Below are positions 43,392 to 52,572 of a stretch of DNA of 64,000 nt, in pieces. A model generated the notes under the pieces. It made no database searches. It had not been told where the DNA came from and worked only from the letters and a program-made list of their open reading frames with translations. The position numbers and the translations under genes were made by a program. This stretch comes from Gloeomargarita sp. SRBZ-1_bins_9 (GTDB lineage: Bacteria; Cyanobacteriota; Cyanobacteriia; Gloeomargaritales; Gloeomargaritaceae). The first letter of the stretch is position 1, and the number at the start of each line of letters is the position of its first letter. The stretch lies in contig JAUQVX010000002.1 of NCBI GenBank assembly GCA_039794565.1, positions 62,001 through 126,000 on the forward strand, in the 5' to 3' direction.

Positions 43392-44495
43392 ATGCCGGAC
43401 AGGACCATTACCGTTACCTTGGGCGAGCGGAGTTACCCAATTGCTATTGCCAGCGGTCTGTTGCATCGGACAGGCCAATGGCTGGCGCAAATGGGTCTAA
43501 AAGGTAAGGTGCTGGTTGTCTCTAACCCCACCGTTTTTCGTGCCTATGGGGGAGCTGTAATACAAGCTTTACAAACCGCCGGTTTTGACGCCCAATCCTG
43601 TCTTTTGCCGGCTGGTGAACGTTACAAGACCCTGCGAACGGTGGAACGGATTTACCAGCAGTGCGCCCAACACCGTCTGGAGCGGCAATCAACTCTTGTG
43701 GCCCTGGGGGGGGGGGTGATCGGGGATATGGCTGGTTTTGCGGCGGCAACTTGGTTGCGGGGGATCAACTTGGTGCAAATCCCCACCACCCTACTGGCGA
43801 TGGTGGATGCGGCTATCGGCGGAAAAACGGGCGTCAATCACCCCATGGGTAAGAATTTAATCGGCGCTTTTTATCAGCCCAAAATGGTCATGGTTGATCC
43901 CCAAGTCCTGCAAACCTTGCCCCCTCGGGAATATCGCTCCGGTATGGCGGAAGTTATCAAGTACGGGGTGATCGGGGACCCCCAACTGTTTACCCTGCTG
44001 GAAGCACAACCACGCCTGTCCCACTACCGGTATCTAGCCCCGGAAACCCTCACGCAAATCCTCTATTTCTCCTGTCAAGCAAAAGCAACAATCGTCAGTC
44101 AAGATGAGCGGGAAAGCGGACTGCGGGCGCTCCTCAATTACGGTCATACCATTGGCCATGGGATTGAAACAGTGACCCACTACCGGCGTTATACCCATGG
44201 GGAAGCGGTGGCCCTGGGCATGATCGCCGCCGGTGATATGGCCGTGCAGTTGGGCTGGTGGTCGGAAACCGAATACATGCGCCAAAAAGAACTAATTGCC
44301 AAGGTGAAACTCCCCACCAAACTGGCGCCCGATGTTGACCTGGAGGCCATCCAAAACGCGCTGCATTGGGATAAGAAAGTCCAGGGGGGAAGGCTGCGAT
44401 TTGTCTTGCCAAGAGCGATTGGCCGGGCAGAGATTACGCATCAAGTGCCCCCAGAGGTCCTTCGCCGGGCATTGCTGCGCCTACAAGGTCAATAA
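43392..44495 (+). CDS. aroB: 3-dehydroquinate synthase
   Basis: A 367-residue NAD- and zinc-dependent enzyme: LPAGERYKTLRTVERIY, VALGGGVIGDMAGFAAATWLRG, IPTTLLAMVDAAIGGKTGVNH, KNLIGAFYQP, and the metal-ligand histidines in LLNYGHTIGHGIE and YTHGEAVALGM. It is the second step of the shikimate pathway. Its 3' end overlaps the convergent glycosyltransferase gene by seven bases. Confidence 0.95.
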   Translation: MPDRTITVTLGERSYPIAIASGLLHRTGQWLAQMGLKGKVLVVSNPTVFRAYGGAVIQALQTAGFDAQSCLLPAGERYKTLRTVERIYQQCAQHRLERQSTLVALGGGVIGDMAGFAAATWLRGINLVQIPTTLLAMVDAAIGGKTGVNHPMGKNLIGAFYQPKMVMVDPQVLQTLPPREYRSGMAEVIKYGVIGDPQLFTLLEAQPRLSHYRYLAPETLTQILYFSCQAKATIVSQDERESGLRALLNYGHTIGHGIETVTHYRRYTHGEAVALGMIAAGDMAVQLGWWSETEYMRQKELIAKVKLPTKLAPDVDLEAIQNALHWDKKVQGGRLRFVLPRAIGRAEITHQVPPEVLRRALLRLQGQ

Positions 44496-45628
44496 CTCCG
44501 GCCACGCCAGCGTTGCGGGCGAGTGATGGTGGAAAGAAAAATGCGCCACACCGCCAAGGGATCGGCCAAAGGCGATAACCAGAAGGGCCAGCTTTGCCTG
44601 CTCCAACCGGCATAAACCGGACGAATCGCCCATAACATCGCCCAACGAATGAGGAGTAAACCAGCATTCAAGCCCACCAGTATCTGATGGATGGGATTAG
44701 GAGGGAAAAAAGGACTGGTCATCAGCACCACCAGAGGCAACCCTTGCACAGCCGTTAAAAACCAGAGATCGCCCCAGCGCTGTCCAGGCTCGGTTGCATC
44801 CTTCAAGTCCAGTGAACGTCCCCATTCACGCCAGGTTTCCTTGGCCCCTTCGTACATGCGCACCTGCAAAACCTTTGACCCATCAAAGAAGCCCACTTTG
44901 TAACCCCGCTGGGCTACCTGACGCACAAATGTCACATCATCACAGAAGGAACTTTTGGCAATTTCGTAGCCCCCCACTTGCTCTAATACATGCCGTTTAA
45001 CTAGGCAACATTGCCCGTTGGCCATGAGGCGTTCTGGGTCGCTGATAGGCGCACCGGTGGCCCCAAACCGATAAATTAAGGTTATGAGTAAGGCCGGTTG
45101 CAGCCACCATTCGCCCGGATATTTAAGCAGAAATTGGGGCGATAGGGTAATCAGGTCATAGTTTCCGCGAAGGGCTAGCTCCAAAAGCGCAGGAACTAAA
45201 CCGATTTGGGGACGGGTATCGGCATCCAAATTCAGTATCCAAGTGCTATGGGGAGAACTCTGTCGCCAGCCCCAATCCAAAGCCCAAGGACGTCCCACCC
45301 AACCCCTAGGTAAAGGCGGGTCGGTTAATAAACGCATACGGGGGTCATGGGCCTGTTGGGCAGCTACCAATTCCCGGGTGCCGTCTTGGGAATGACTGTC
45401 CACCACCAAAATCTCCCGCACACTGTAGCCCTGGCGTCTGACTCCCTCTAGGCATGGCCCTAAGCGTTGCGCTTCGTTGAGGGTCGGAATAATAACACTC
45501 ACTTGGCCGAGATAGGCGGGAATTTCCGGCGCCGGTTGTAAAGGAGAAGAGCGCTGTAATCCGGTCAATAATCGCGCTAATAATAATGCCGTCGCCGGTA
45601 ATTGCAACAGTAAAATGACTAAACCCAT
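44489..45628 (-). CDS. Family 2 glycosyltransferase, CruG-like
   Basis: A 379-residue membrane-associated GT2. An N-terminal helix precedes VSVIIPTLNEAQRLGPCLEGV, ILVVDSHSQDGT and ILNLDADTRPQ with the metal-binding DxD, then SSFCDDVTFVRQVAQRGYKV; further helices lie at the C-terminus. It resembles CruG, which adds the sugar to the 2'-hydroxyl of myxol-type carotenoids. The carotenoid isomerase crtH lies 1.7 kb away, on the other strand, which supports but does not prove a carotenoid role. Confidence 0.78.
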   Translation of the reverse strand: MGLVILLLQLPATALLLARLLTGLQRSSPLQPAPEIPAYLGQVSVIIPTLNEAQRLGPCLEGVRRQGYSVREILVVDSHSQDGTRELVAAQQAHDPRMRLLTDPPLPRGWVGRPWALDWGWRQSSPHSTWILNLDADTRPQIGLVPALLELALRGNYDLITLSPQFLLKYPGEWWLQPALLITLIYRFGATGAPISDPERLMANGQCCLVKRHVLEQVGGYEIAKSSFCDDVTFVRQVAQRGYKVGFFDGSKVLQVRMYEGAKETWREWGRSLDLKDATEPGQRWGDLWFLTAVQGLPLVVLMTSPFFPPNPIHQILVGLNAGLLLIRWAMLWAIRPVYAGWSRQSWPFWLSPLADPLAVWRIFLSTITRPQRWRGRSY

Positions 45629-45724
45629 GAACCCTCAGCACCCCCTACACCGCTTGCCTATTTTAATAACTTTTACAACATTGATTGCCCCTGGATGCTA
45701 GACCGACCGTTTGTGGTTTTACTG

Positions 45725-47272
45725 CTAATAACTGGTGTGCCATCGTTCGAGCGACCGGTATTGGATGGCCTCTTGGATGTCCTCCCAATCTAAATAGGGG
45801 CTGGTGCTCTGTTTCAAGTCGGCAATCGTGCGCGCCACTTTTAACAGGCGGTCCATCCCCCGCGCCGATAAACCCAACCGGCGAATCACCTGTTCTAAAC
45901 GACCTTGGTTGTCCGACGTTAGCTGACACCAGCGGCGGATATGGACCGGTTGCATCTGGGCGTTGCATTGCACGGATGAGCGTTCCCCAAATCGCTCCCG
46001 CGCCAACTGCCGCGCTTTTTCCACCCGCACCCGCACGGCGGCTGAGGCTTCTCCCGTCGGCTGCTGCACCATTTCCTCCGGCTTGAGGCGCCCCACCTGC
46101 ACCTGCAAATCAATCCGGTCCAGCAACGGCCCCGACAGTTTACCCCAGTACTGCCGCCGTTGGTGCGGGCTACAGCTACAGGGCTGCACCGGGTCGCCGT
46201 AATAGCCGCAGGGACAGGGATTGGTAGAGGCAACTAACGTAAACCGGGCCGGAAAGGTCACCGTCTGGCGCGCTCGGGATACGGTCACTTTCCCGTCCTC
46301 CAGGGGTTGGCGCAAAAACTCCAGCACATCTCGCTTAAACTCCGTCAGCTCATCGCAGTAGAGGATGCCGTGATGGGCCAAGGACACTTCCCCGGGTTTA
46401 GGGATGCTGCCACCCCCAACGAGCGCCGGTCCGGAGGCCGAATGGTGGGGACTGCGAAACGGTCGTTGGTTGATCAGCGCCCCCCGTTCCGGCAACAACC
46501 CGGCCACTGAATAGATTTGGGTGACCTCCAGCGCCTCCTGCAAGGTCATGGTGGGGAGAATCCCGGGCAATCGTCGGGCCAACATGGTCTTGCCACTCCC
46601 CGGCGGCCCCACCAGCAGCAAGTTGTGCCCCCCCGCCGCCGCAATCTCCAAGGCCCGCCGCGCCAAATACTGCCCCTTCACATCCCGCAAATCTAAACAG
46701 GTTTGGTCGCCAGAGCGCTGGAGTTCCTGCATCGGGTCCACTCGCACGACCGGAAACGCCCCCGGCGATTGCAACAACTGCACTACCTGCCCCAAATGGT
46801 CACAGCCATACACCTGCAATTCCTGAATGAGCGCCGCTTCCCGGGCGTTGGCCGTGGGCACCACCAGACGCGTGATTCCCAACCTGGGCGCTGTCGCGGC
46901 GATGGGCAATACCCCCGCTACCCCCCGCAGCGACCCATCCAGGGATAATTCCCCAAGGAATAAGGTCGTATGGGTATCATCCACCTGGACTTGTCCTGAG
47001 GCCAGCAGGATGGCGATGGCCATGGGCAGGTCAAAGGCCGGGCCTTCCTTGCGCAGGTCCGCAGGCGTAAGGTTGACCACCACCTTGCGTTGGGGAACGG
47101 TAAAACCGGCATTTTTCAGGGCCACCCGCACCCGTTCCCGCGCCTCCTGCACCGCACTGTCCGGCAGTCCCACCACCACTAGCCCCGGCAGCCCCGGCGC
47201 AATGTCCACCTCCACCCCCACCCGAATTGCCTCAATACCCAGCAGCGCTGCGCTCCAAACCCGGGTATGCAT
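45725..47272 (-). CDS. comM: YifB/ComM family AAA+ protein
   Basis: About 515 residues from the ATG at 47270-47272. An N-terminal Lon-protease-like domain (VEVDIAPGLPGLVVVGLPDSAVQEARERV) is followed by the Mg-chelatase-type AAA+ core: Walker A LLVGPPGSGKTMLARRLPG, the RPFRSPHHSAS motif, Walker B GILYCDELTEF, NPCPCGYYGDP with cysteines, and LLDRIDLQVQV. ComM is a hexameric helicase for branch migration in natural transformation. Confidence 0.92.
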   Translation of the reverse strand: MHTRVWSAALLGIEAIRVGVEVDIAPGLPGLVVVGLPDSAVQEARERVRVALKNAGFTVPQRKVVVNLTPADLRKEGPAFDLPMAIAILLASGQVQVDDTHTTLFLGELSLDGSLRGVAGVLPIAATAPRLGITRLVVPTANAREAALIQELQVYGCDHLGQVVQLLQSPGAFPVVRVDPMQELQRSGDQTCLDLRDVKGQYLARRALEIAAAGGHNLLLVGPPGSGKTMLARRLPGILPTMTLQEALEVTQIYSVAGLLPERGALINQRPFRSPHHSASGPALVGGGSIPKPGEVSLAHHGILYCDELTEFKRDVLEFLRQPLEDGKVTVSRARQTVTFPARFTLVASTNPCPCGYYGDPVQPCSCSPHQRRQYWGKLSGPLLDRIDLQVQVGRLKPEEMVQQPTGEASAAVRVRVEKARQLARERFGERSSVQCNAQMQPVHIRRWCQLTSDNQGRLEQVIRRLGLSARGMDRLLKVARTIADLKQSTSPYLDWEDIQEAIQYRSLERWHTSY

Positions 47273-47349
47273 CGGTCCTCTCCCGCCTATCACCTCCAGT
47301 GTAGTCCGGGCGCAGTACACTGAAAGAGCAAGGTGCAGGGGGGGCAACC

Positions 47350-48858
47350 GTGTCCCAATGGGATGCCATTGTCATCGGCGCCGGGATAGGGGGGTTGGTG
47401 GCAGCGACGCAACTGGCCCGCCGGGGTGCGCGTGTGCTGGTGCTGGAGAAATATCTCATTCCGGGAGGGAGCGCCGGTTATTTTGCCCGCAATGGCTACC
47501 ACTTCGACGTGGGCGCCTCCATGATTTTCGGTTTCGGGGACCAGGGAACCACCAACCTGCTGACCCGGGCCTTGGCCGCCGTGGACCAACATCTGGAGAC
47601 CATCCCCGACCCCGTCCAAGTCCACTACCATTTGCCGGGGGGACAACAGGTACGGGTGCACCGGGATTATGAGCAATTTCTGGCGGAACTGACGCGACTT
47701 TTTCCCCATGAAAAGCGGGGTATCCGTGGCTTCTATGACGAGTGCTGGCGCGTATTTGGCTATCTCAATACCATCGAACTGCTGTCTTTGGAAGAACCCC
47801 GCTATTTGCTGCGGGTTTTCTGGCAAAACCCTGGTGCCTGTTTGGGCTTGGCCCGCTATTTGCCCTGGAATGTAGGACCCATCGCCCGTAAATATATTCG
47901 CGACCCGGAGCTGCTGAAATTCATTGACCTGGAGTGCTACATCTGGTCGGTGGTGCCGGCGGACCAAACGCCCATGATTAATGCGGGGATGGTTTTTGCC
48001 GACCGGCATTACGGAGGCGTGCGCTATCCCAAGGGGGGCGTAGGCCAAATCGCCCAAAAACTAGCCGCCGGGCTAGAGCAATATGGGGGTGAAATTCGCT
48101 ATAAAAGCCGGGTTAGCCGCATTCTGCTGGAGCGGGGCCAAGCGGTTGGGGTAAAACTGGCCAACGGTCAAATTTACCGGGCCAAACGCATCATTTCCAA
48201 CGCCACCCGCTGGGATACTTTTGGTCATTTATTACCGGAAATTCCCCCCGCCGAGCAGCGTTGGCGCCGCCGTTATCAACCCTCCCCCAGTTTTTTGAGC
48301 CTGCATATGGGGGTGAAAGCCAGCGCCATTCCTGCTGACACCGACTGCCATCACGTGCTGCTCGACGACTGGAACGCTATGACCGACCCCTACCAAACCC
48401 TGTTTGTGTCCATTCCCACCCTCCTCGACCCGGATTTGGCTCCCCCCGGTTATCACATCCTCCATGCCTTTACCCCCTGCTGGCTGTCGGATTGGGAATA
48501 CCTGTCACCCCGGGACTACGAACGCCAAAAGGAAACCAAGGCCGGCCAAGTGATTGAACGGTTGATGCGGTTGTTTCCTCGGCTGGATCAGGATTTGGAC
48601 TATATGGAAGTGGGCACCCCCCGCACCCATCGCCGTTTTCTCGGACGGATGGATGGCACCTATGGCCCCATACCCCGGCGCGCCTTGCCCGGCCTGCTCC
48701 CCATGCCCCTCAACCGCACCACCATCCCCGGCCTTTATTGCGTCGGCGACAGCACCTTCCCCGGTCAGGGACTCAACGCCGTGGCCTTTTCCGGCTTTGC
48801 CTGCGCCCATCGGGTCGCCGCCGACCTGGGGCTTTTAAGAAATGTTGCAAAACTGTGA
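47350..48858 (+). CDS. crtH: Prolycopene isomerase CrtH (carotenoid cis-trans isomerase)
   Basis: A 502-residue flavoprotein of the phytoene-desaturase superfamily. The FAD motif is [29 protein letters not shown], with IPGGSAGYF, the CrtISO-type [11 protein letters not shown], and a C-terminal [30 protein letters not shown]. It isomerises poly-cis-lycopene before cyclisation. Start is GTG at 47350. A terminal LLRNVAKL extension is short. It reads divergently from comM with 77 bases between. Confidence 0.93.
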   Translation: MSQWDAIVIGAGIGGLVAATQLARRGARVLVLEKYLIPGGSAGYFARNGYHFDVGASMIFGFGDQGTTNLLTRALAAVDQHLETIPDPVQVHYHLPGGQQVRVHRDYEQFLAELTRLFPHEKRGIRGFYDECWRVFGYLNTIELLSLEEPRYLLRVFWQNPGACLGLARYLPWNVGPIARKYIRDPELLKFIDLECYIWSVVPADQTPMINAGMVFADRHYGGVRYPKGGVGQIAQKLAAGLEQYGGEIRYKSRVSRILLERGQAVGVKLANGQIYRAKRIISNATRWDTFGHLLPEIPPAEQRWRRRYQPSPSFLSLHMGVKASAIPADTDCHHVLLDDWNAMTDPYQTLFVSIPTLLDPDLAPPGYHILHAFTPCWLSDWEYLSPRDYERQKETKAGQVIERLMRLFPRLDQDLDYMEVGTPRTHRRFLGRMDGTYGPIPRRALPGLLPMPLNRTTIPGLYCVGDSTFPGQGLNAVAFSGFACAHRVAADLGLLRNVAKL

Positions 48859-48903
48859 ACTTTTCGTTAAGTTGTCAATAGGGATGTTTTGGGAGGGATG
48901 GTG

Positions 48904-49056
48904 ATGAACAATCAAGAGCGGAATTTGTGGCGTTGGGGTTTTACCGCAGGAGCGGAGAACTGGAACGGGCGTTTGGCGATGCTGGGGTTTGTATCGGCCC
49001 TGATAGTGGAGGCCCTGAGTGGTCAAGGGGTGTTGCATTTCCTGGGCTTACTGTAA
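48904..49056 (+). CDS. hli: High-light-inducible protein (Hlip/Scp)
   Basis: A 50-residue single-helix protein. The chlorophyll-binding ELIP motif is [20 protein letters not shown], with the conserved glutamate, asparagine and arginine. It binds chlorophyll and carotenoid and protects photosystem II assembly intermediates. GGGAGGG lies six bases before the ATG at 48904; in-frame starts at 48898 and 48901 would add two residues. The stop codon overlaps the msrA ATG (TAATG). Confidence 0.92.
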   Translation: MNNQERNLWRWGFTAGAENWNGRLAMLGFVSALIVEALSGQGVLHFLGLL

Positions 49057-49721
49057 TGGGGATTTTTGGACTGGGTAAAAAGCTGGTGCTGCCCCGGCCG
49101 GAGGAGGCGCTGCCCGGTCGTTCCACCCCGATGCCGGTGCCGGAAAAGCACTATGTGAACGGTCACCCCCTCCAGCCCCCCTATCCCCAGGGTATGGAGA
49201 TGGCCATGTTCGGCATGGGGTGTTTTTGGGGGGCCGAGCGCAAATTTTGGCAGTTGCCGGGGGTGTATGTGACGGCGGTGGGCTACGCCGGGGGATATAC
49301 GCCCAACCCCACCTACCAAGAGGTCTGCACGGGGCTGACGGGTCATAACGAGGTGGTGCGGGTGGTGTTTGACCCCCAACAAATCAGCTACGCCACCTTG
49401 CTCAAAACCTTTTGGGAGAACCACGACCCCACCCAGGGGATGCGCCAGGGCAATGATGTGGGCACCCAGTACCGCTCTGGGATCTATGTGTATGGGCCTG
49501 AGCAGCGGCGGTTGGCTGAGCAATCCCGTGACCTGTACCAGAAGGCCCTCAGCGCCGCTGGCTATGGCCCCATTACCACTGAAATCCTGGATGCGCCGGA
49601 GTTTTACTACGCCGAGGCCTACCACCAGCAGTATCTGGCCAAAAATCCCGGCGGCTACTGTGGGTTGGGCGGTACCGGTGTTCCTTTCCCCCTGGAAGAA
49701 CTTGTCGCCTCCGACGCATAA
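49056..49721 (+). CDS. msrA: Peptide methionine (S)-S-oxide reductase MsrA
   Basis: A 221-residue enzyme with the catalytic Cys56 in [12 protein letters not shown], then [26 protein letters not shown] and [21 protein letters not shown]. The C-terminal GGYCGLGG cysteine can act as a resolving residue. It repairs oxidised methionines with thioredoxin. Its ATG shares a base with the stop of the high-light-inducible gene, so both are probably induced together under light stress. Confidence 0.94.
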   Translation: MGIFGLGKKLVLPRPEEALPGRSTPMPVPEKHYVNGHPLQPPYPQGMEMAMFGMGCFWGAERKFWQLPGVYVTAVGYAGGYTPNPTYQEVCTGLTGHNEVVRVVFDPQQISYATLLKTFWENHDPTQGMRQGNDVGTQYRSGIYVYGPEQRRLAEQSRDLYQKALSAAGYGPITTEILDAPEFYYAEAYHQQYLAKNPGGYCGLGGTGVPFPLEELVASDA

Positions 49722-49740
49722 GCTACAATAAAAGACTGTC

Positions 49741-49812
49741 GGCTCAGTAGCTCAGCGGTAGAGCAGGGGACTCATAAGCCCTTGGTCGTGTGTTCAAATC
49801 ACACCTGAGCCA
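49741..49812 (+). tRNA. tRNA-Met (CAT), elongator-type
   Basis: The acceptor stem GGCTCAG (49741-49747) pairs with CTGAGCC (49805-49811), discriminator A. The D arm is GCTCAGCGGTAGAGC, the anticodon loop CTCATAA, and the T arm GTGTGTTCAAATCACAC. The anticodon stem GGGGA/GCCCT has an A31-G39 mismatch and a G-T pair at its base. The first pair G1-C72 rules against initiator. A tRNA-Ile with lysidine (CAT) cannot be fully excluded. Confidence 0.92.
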
Positions 49813-49899
49813 TGTTCTGGGGTTTGGGCTGCCTCCCCGATTCTGGGGGTCGGCGGGTGTGGTTCGGCGCGACCCCGGCATCGGTCCAACCCTATTGAG

Positions 49900-50344
49900 C
49901 TACAGTTGCCGGCTTTGACGGAGCACCACCGCCCCAGGGACCTGGATACGCCGCTCCCCCTCGACCAGGGGTAGAACTAGGGTCAAGGGTTGGTTCAGGG
50001 GTAGCACTCCCACCAAAGGCCGCAAGTTGTATTGCCCCACGTTGGTAACGGTCTCGGCTTTGGAAAAGTCATCCGCCGCCTCCCAGGTGGAACCCCAGGC
50101 GCAAAGGGTCAGGATGGCGCAGGTGATAGCGCTCAGGAAACCCCAGCAGGCGCAGTTGCAGTTGTTGTCGCCGGGCAAACAGCACCACCTGCCAGGCCCA
50201 ACCGGCGTCGTCTTCGAGGGTGTGTCGGGATGGCACCAGCACCTGGCCGGGTACCTCGTCAAAAGTGCGAATAAAGGCCTGCCCCGGCAACGCCCAACTC
50301 CACAGGACCATCAGCAACAGCCCCAACACCAGCCAACGTTTCAC
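49900..50344 (-). pseudogene. DUF3122 family secreted protein, broken by one frameshift
   Basis: The first part, from the ATG at 50342-50344, has a signal peptide (VLGLLLMVLWSWALPGQA) and DUF3122 sequence (EVPGQVLVPSRHTLEDDAGWAWQVVLF, LQLRLLGFPERYHL), then runs into TGA after LGFHLGGGG. The second part continues one frame over (WEAADDFSKAETVTNVGQYNLRPLV, then LTLVLPLVEGERRIQVPGAVVL) to a stop at 49900. Skipping one G within GGGAGGCGGCGG (about 50080) restores a single frame. It ends the minus-strand operon with the ArsR gene; its start overlaps the stop of the haem-protein gene by four bases. Confidence 0.8.
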
Positions 50345-50901
50345 GAACCCGCTGGCTTCTGGGGAATCACCACTTCGTACATCCCCCGCAGGTCCCCCAC
50401 CCGGAAGTCATAGGCTAGGTCCTGGGGGTAGTTGTTTTTCACAAAAGCCGGCCGCGCCTCCTTGGGGCCATGACAAGCCAAACAACTGGTCTGCACATCA
50501 ATCCGCCGGAAGTAGTACACCGCTTGGTCATCCTGCTGCCAAAAAGCCTGCACATCCGGGTGCTCCTGGAATTCCGCCAGGGCTTGTTCTTCGCGGGTGT
50601 TTTGGGGTCGGTGGTTGGGGTTGCGGTACTTCAGGGCCACCTGGCGCACCTGCCACCCGTGGGTCTGGCCAATCTCCTTGGACCGCCTCCCCACCGGCGC
50701 GCACACCTGCTGAAACGTCTCCAGCGTTGGCTCCTGGGCGCGTCCCTCCAGCGTACTGGCCAAGCCCACCCGCATCTGGTCCAATTGCTCAATGGCAGTC
50801 ACCGCCTCCCCCAGTTCCGTGGGGTTCACCATGGCCCACGCCGGCTGGAACCATCCCCCCAGCAGCCCCAGCAGCAGAGCCAACACCATCAGTCCTCGCA
50901 T
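50341..50901 (-). CDS. Tll0287-like (DUF3365) c-type haem protein
   Basis: A 186-residue exported protein. The signal peptide (MVLALLLGLLGGWFQPAWA) precedes a domain with ETFQQVCAPVGRRSKEIGQ, VALKYRNPNHRPQNTREEQAL and the haem motif CLACH in SCLACHGPKEARPAF. Thermosynechococcus Tll0287 is a c-type cytochrome with a PAS-like fold and this architecture; a redox-sensing or electron-transfer role is likely. Its start overlaps arsR by 13 bases, placing it under the same control. Confidence 0.85.
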   Translation of the reverse strand: MRGLMVLALLLGLLGGWFQPAWAMVNPTELGEAVTAIEQLDQMRVGLASTLEGRAQEPTLETFQQVCAPVGRRSKEIGQTHGWQVRQVALKYRNPNHRPQNTREEQALAEFQEHPDVQAFWQQDDQAVYYFRRIDVQTSCLACHGPKEARPAFVKNNYPQDLAYDFRVGDLRGMYEVVIPQKPAGS

Positions 50902-51230
50902 GAAGCACCCCCTTCCTGGGCCTTTTGGGATAAATGGGTTAATGACTCGATACACATCTGGAAACAACGGGGGTCGGCCAGGAAATAAAGGCGGTTGTTG
51001 CCCTCCTTGCGACAAGCCACTAGACCCCCTAGACGCAACACCTGCAGGTGCTTAGAGACATTAGCCTGGCTCAAACCGGTACGGGCGCTCAATTCCCCCA
51101 CACTGACCTCCCCCCGTTGCCCAATCCACCAGAGCAATTGCAAACGACTCGGGTCCGCCAGCAACTTGAAGAGGTCCGCCAGGCGTTCCACATCCGGCAT
51201 CGTCCCCGTTGGTGGGATACCTAGACCCAT
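50889..51230 (-). CDS. ArsR/SmtB family transcriptional repressor
   Basis: A 113-residue winged-helix regulator: ADLFKLLADPSRLQLLWWIGQRGEVSVGELSARTGLSQANVSKHLQVLRLGGLVACRKEGNNRLYFL. Cysteines in LVACRKEG, in the C-terminal helix (PRCFQMC) and near the end (ASCED) could bind a metal(loid) or sense thiol oxidation. It lacks the alpha2 CxC site of ArsR/SmtB and the alpha2 cysteine of BigR/SqrR, so the ligand is unknown. It lies ten bases after the SQR-like pseudogene. The palindrome at 52519-52532 is its likely operator. Confidence 0.9.
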   Translation of the reverse strand: MGLGIPPTGTMPDVERLADLFKLLADPSRLQLLWWIGQRGEVSVGELSARTGLSQANVSKHLQVLRLGGLVACRKEGNNRLYFLADPRCFQMCIESLTHLSQKAQEGGASCED

Positions 51231-51240
51231 CGTGCCCCCC

Positions 51241-52490
51241 CTAGGAAGCTGCCGGTTGCTGCTGCGGAGCCACCGCCTGGGACAACTCCAGACCAAACAG
51301 GAGACGCAGCCCCCACTTTTCCATCGCCGGCATACCCACCCCCAACCGCATCTTAGCAAGAAAGTACTGCTCAAAGACCGCCTTGGCCCAGTTGACCCAC
51401 ACCCCCTGCACCGCATAGGCATAACGGCGTTGACCTGTTTGGGGGTCAGGTAGCACCGGCGCGGCCACATAGCCAATCCCCGTTTCCCCGTACTCGGCAA
51501 AACAGAGAGCCTCTAGCGTCGGCACCTGCATTGGTCCGGGGATGGCCCCCAGGGCAACGGCAATGTTGTGGGCTGCCACCACCGCCATGGCCTCCGTCAT
51601 CTGACCACTTTTGGGCAGTCCAACGGGAACGGGTGTTTTGTCCGGCTGGTCCAGGTGCACCGCCACCCCCACGCCGTAGATATTCGGGTACCGGGGATGC
51701 TGGAGCGTGGGCAACACCGGTAAAAACCCCCGTTCATTGCCCAGGTCCGAAGTCCGCACAAAGTCCGCCCCCCGAAACGCCGGTAGGATCATGCTGTAGG
51801 CAAAGGGAAAACACCGTCCGTCGGCAAGCACCACCTGAATCGCCGCATGGGTCACCGTTTGGATGCCCCGCCGCCGCATCAGGCCTTCGGTCAACTCGCG
51901 GGCGTTTTTCACCCCTGACACCCCCAAGTGACCGATGTAGGGTTCCGGCGTGATGTAGGAATTTGCACCCGCTCCCGTAGGCCATGACGCCGCAACTCCC
52001 GCTCCGCCAACAAAACAAATTCGTAGACCGGTCCAAAAAACCTGCCCCCGGCGCTGCTGCCACCACCAGGTCCCCCGGTTGTTCTAAATACCGCTGCCAA
52101 GCTGCCCGCGCCGCCAGCCCATGATTGGCCATGCAGATGGAGTGGGCATGCACCCCTAACCCCGGCACCAGCTCCATGGCCAACCCCGGTCCACTGGCAA
52201 TCACCAAATAGTCATAAGGTAGCTCCTGCGCCGCCGTGTACGCCCGCTGAGCTTCAGGGTCCACCCGCACCACCGCGCCTTCTACCCAACCAAACCATAC
52301 GGGCTAAGTCCAACTGGATACGCTCCAACGGCGTCAACCCCAAAGCCACCTGCACCAACCCGGGAATAAACGCAAACTGGGGCGATGCTGACACCACCGT
52401 CACCCGATGCCGCCGCCCCAATAGATGTCGCAACTCATAGGCCGCCGGTAAGCCCCCTAGCCCGGCCCCAATCACCACAACCTCCGCCAT
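51241..52490 (-). pseudogene. Sulfide:quinone oxidoreductase-like flavoprotein, three frameshifts
   Basis: The restored protein (about 415 residues) starts VVVIGAGLGGLPAAYELRHLL (FAD motif), with FAFIPGLVQVALGL, YDYLVIASGP, FFGPVYEFVLLAEREL, TPEPYIGHLGVSGVKN, and a C-terminal VQGVWVNWAKAVFEQYFLAKMRLG typical of SQR-family enzymes. Three frame changes interrupt it: an extra G at about 52286, a missing T in a T6 run at about 52033, and a missing T at about 51960. An intact GGAGGAGG precedes the ATG. An active gene would feed electrons from sulfide to quinone. Either a recent pseudogene or sequence errors; the SQR subtype is not assigned. Confidence 0.82.
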
Positions 52491-52508
52491 CGCCCTCCTC
52501 CAACATAC

Positions 52509-52538
52509 TTGACCTTATTAACTAAATAGTTATATATT
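52509..52538 (+). promoter_or_regulatory. Divergent promoter with palindromic operator
   Basis: TTGACC (52509-52514) and TATATT (52533-52538) are spaced by 18 bases. The perfect palindrome TAACTA-AA-TAGTTA (52519-52532) fills the spacer, ending one base before the -10. This AT-rich block stands out in the GC-rich region. Bound ArsR dimer would block RNA polymerase for the ferredoxin-chrA genes and probably for the divergent SQR-arsR operon. A ribosome-binding AGGAGG for the ferredoxin gene follows at about 52557. Confidence 0.6.
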
Positions 52539-52572
52539 CATTTTGGGTGATACTGTAGGAGGTGGTCGAGGG

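Noticed and set aside
50889-51230. Assignment of the ArsR protein as BigR/SqrR (sulfide sensor) from its SQR neighbour
   Set aside because: The alpha2 cysteine needed for the BigR/SqrR disulfide is absent (LQLLWWIG), so the ligand is left open.
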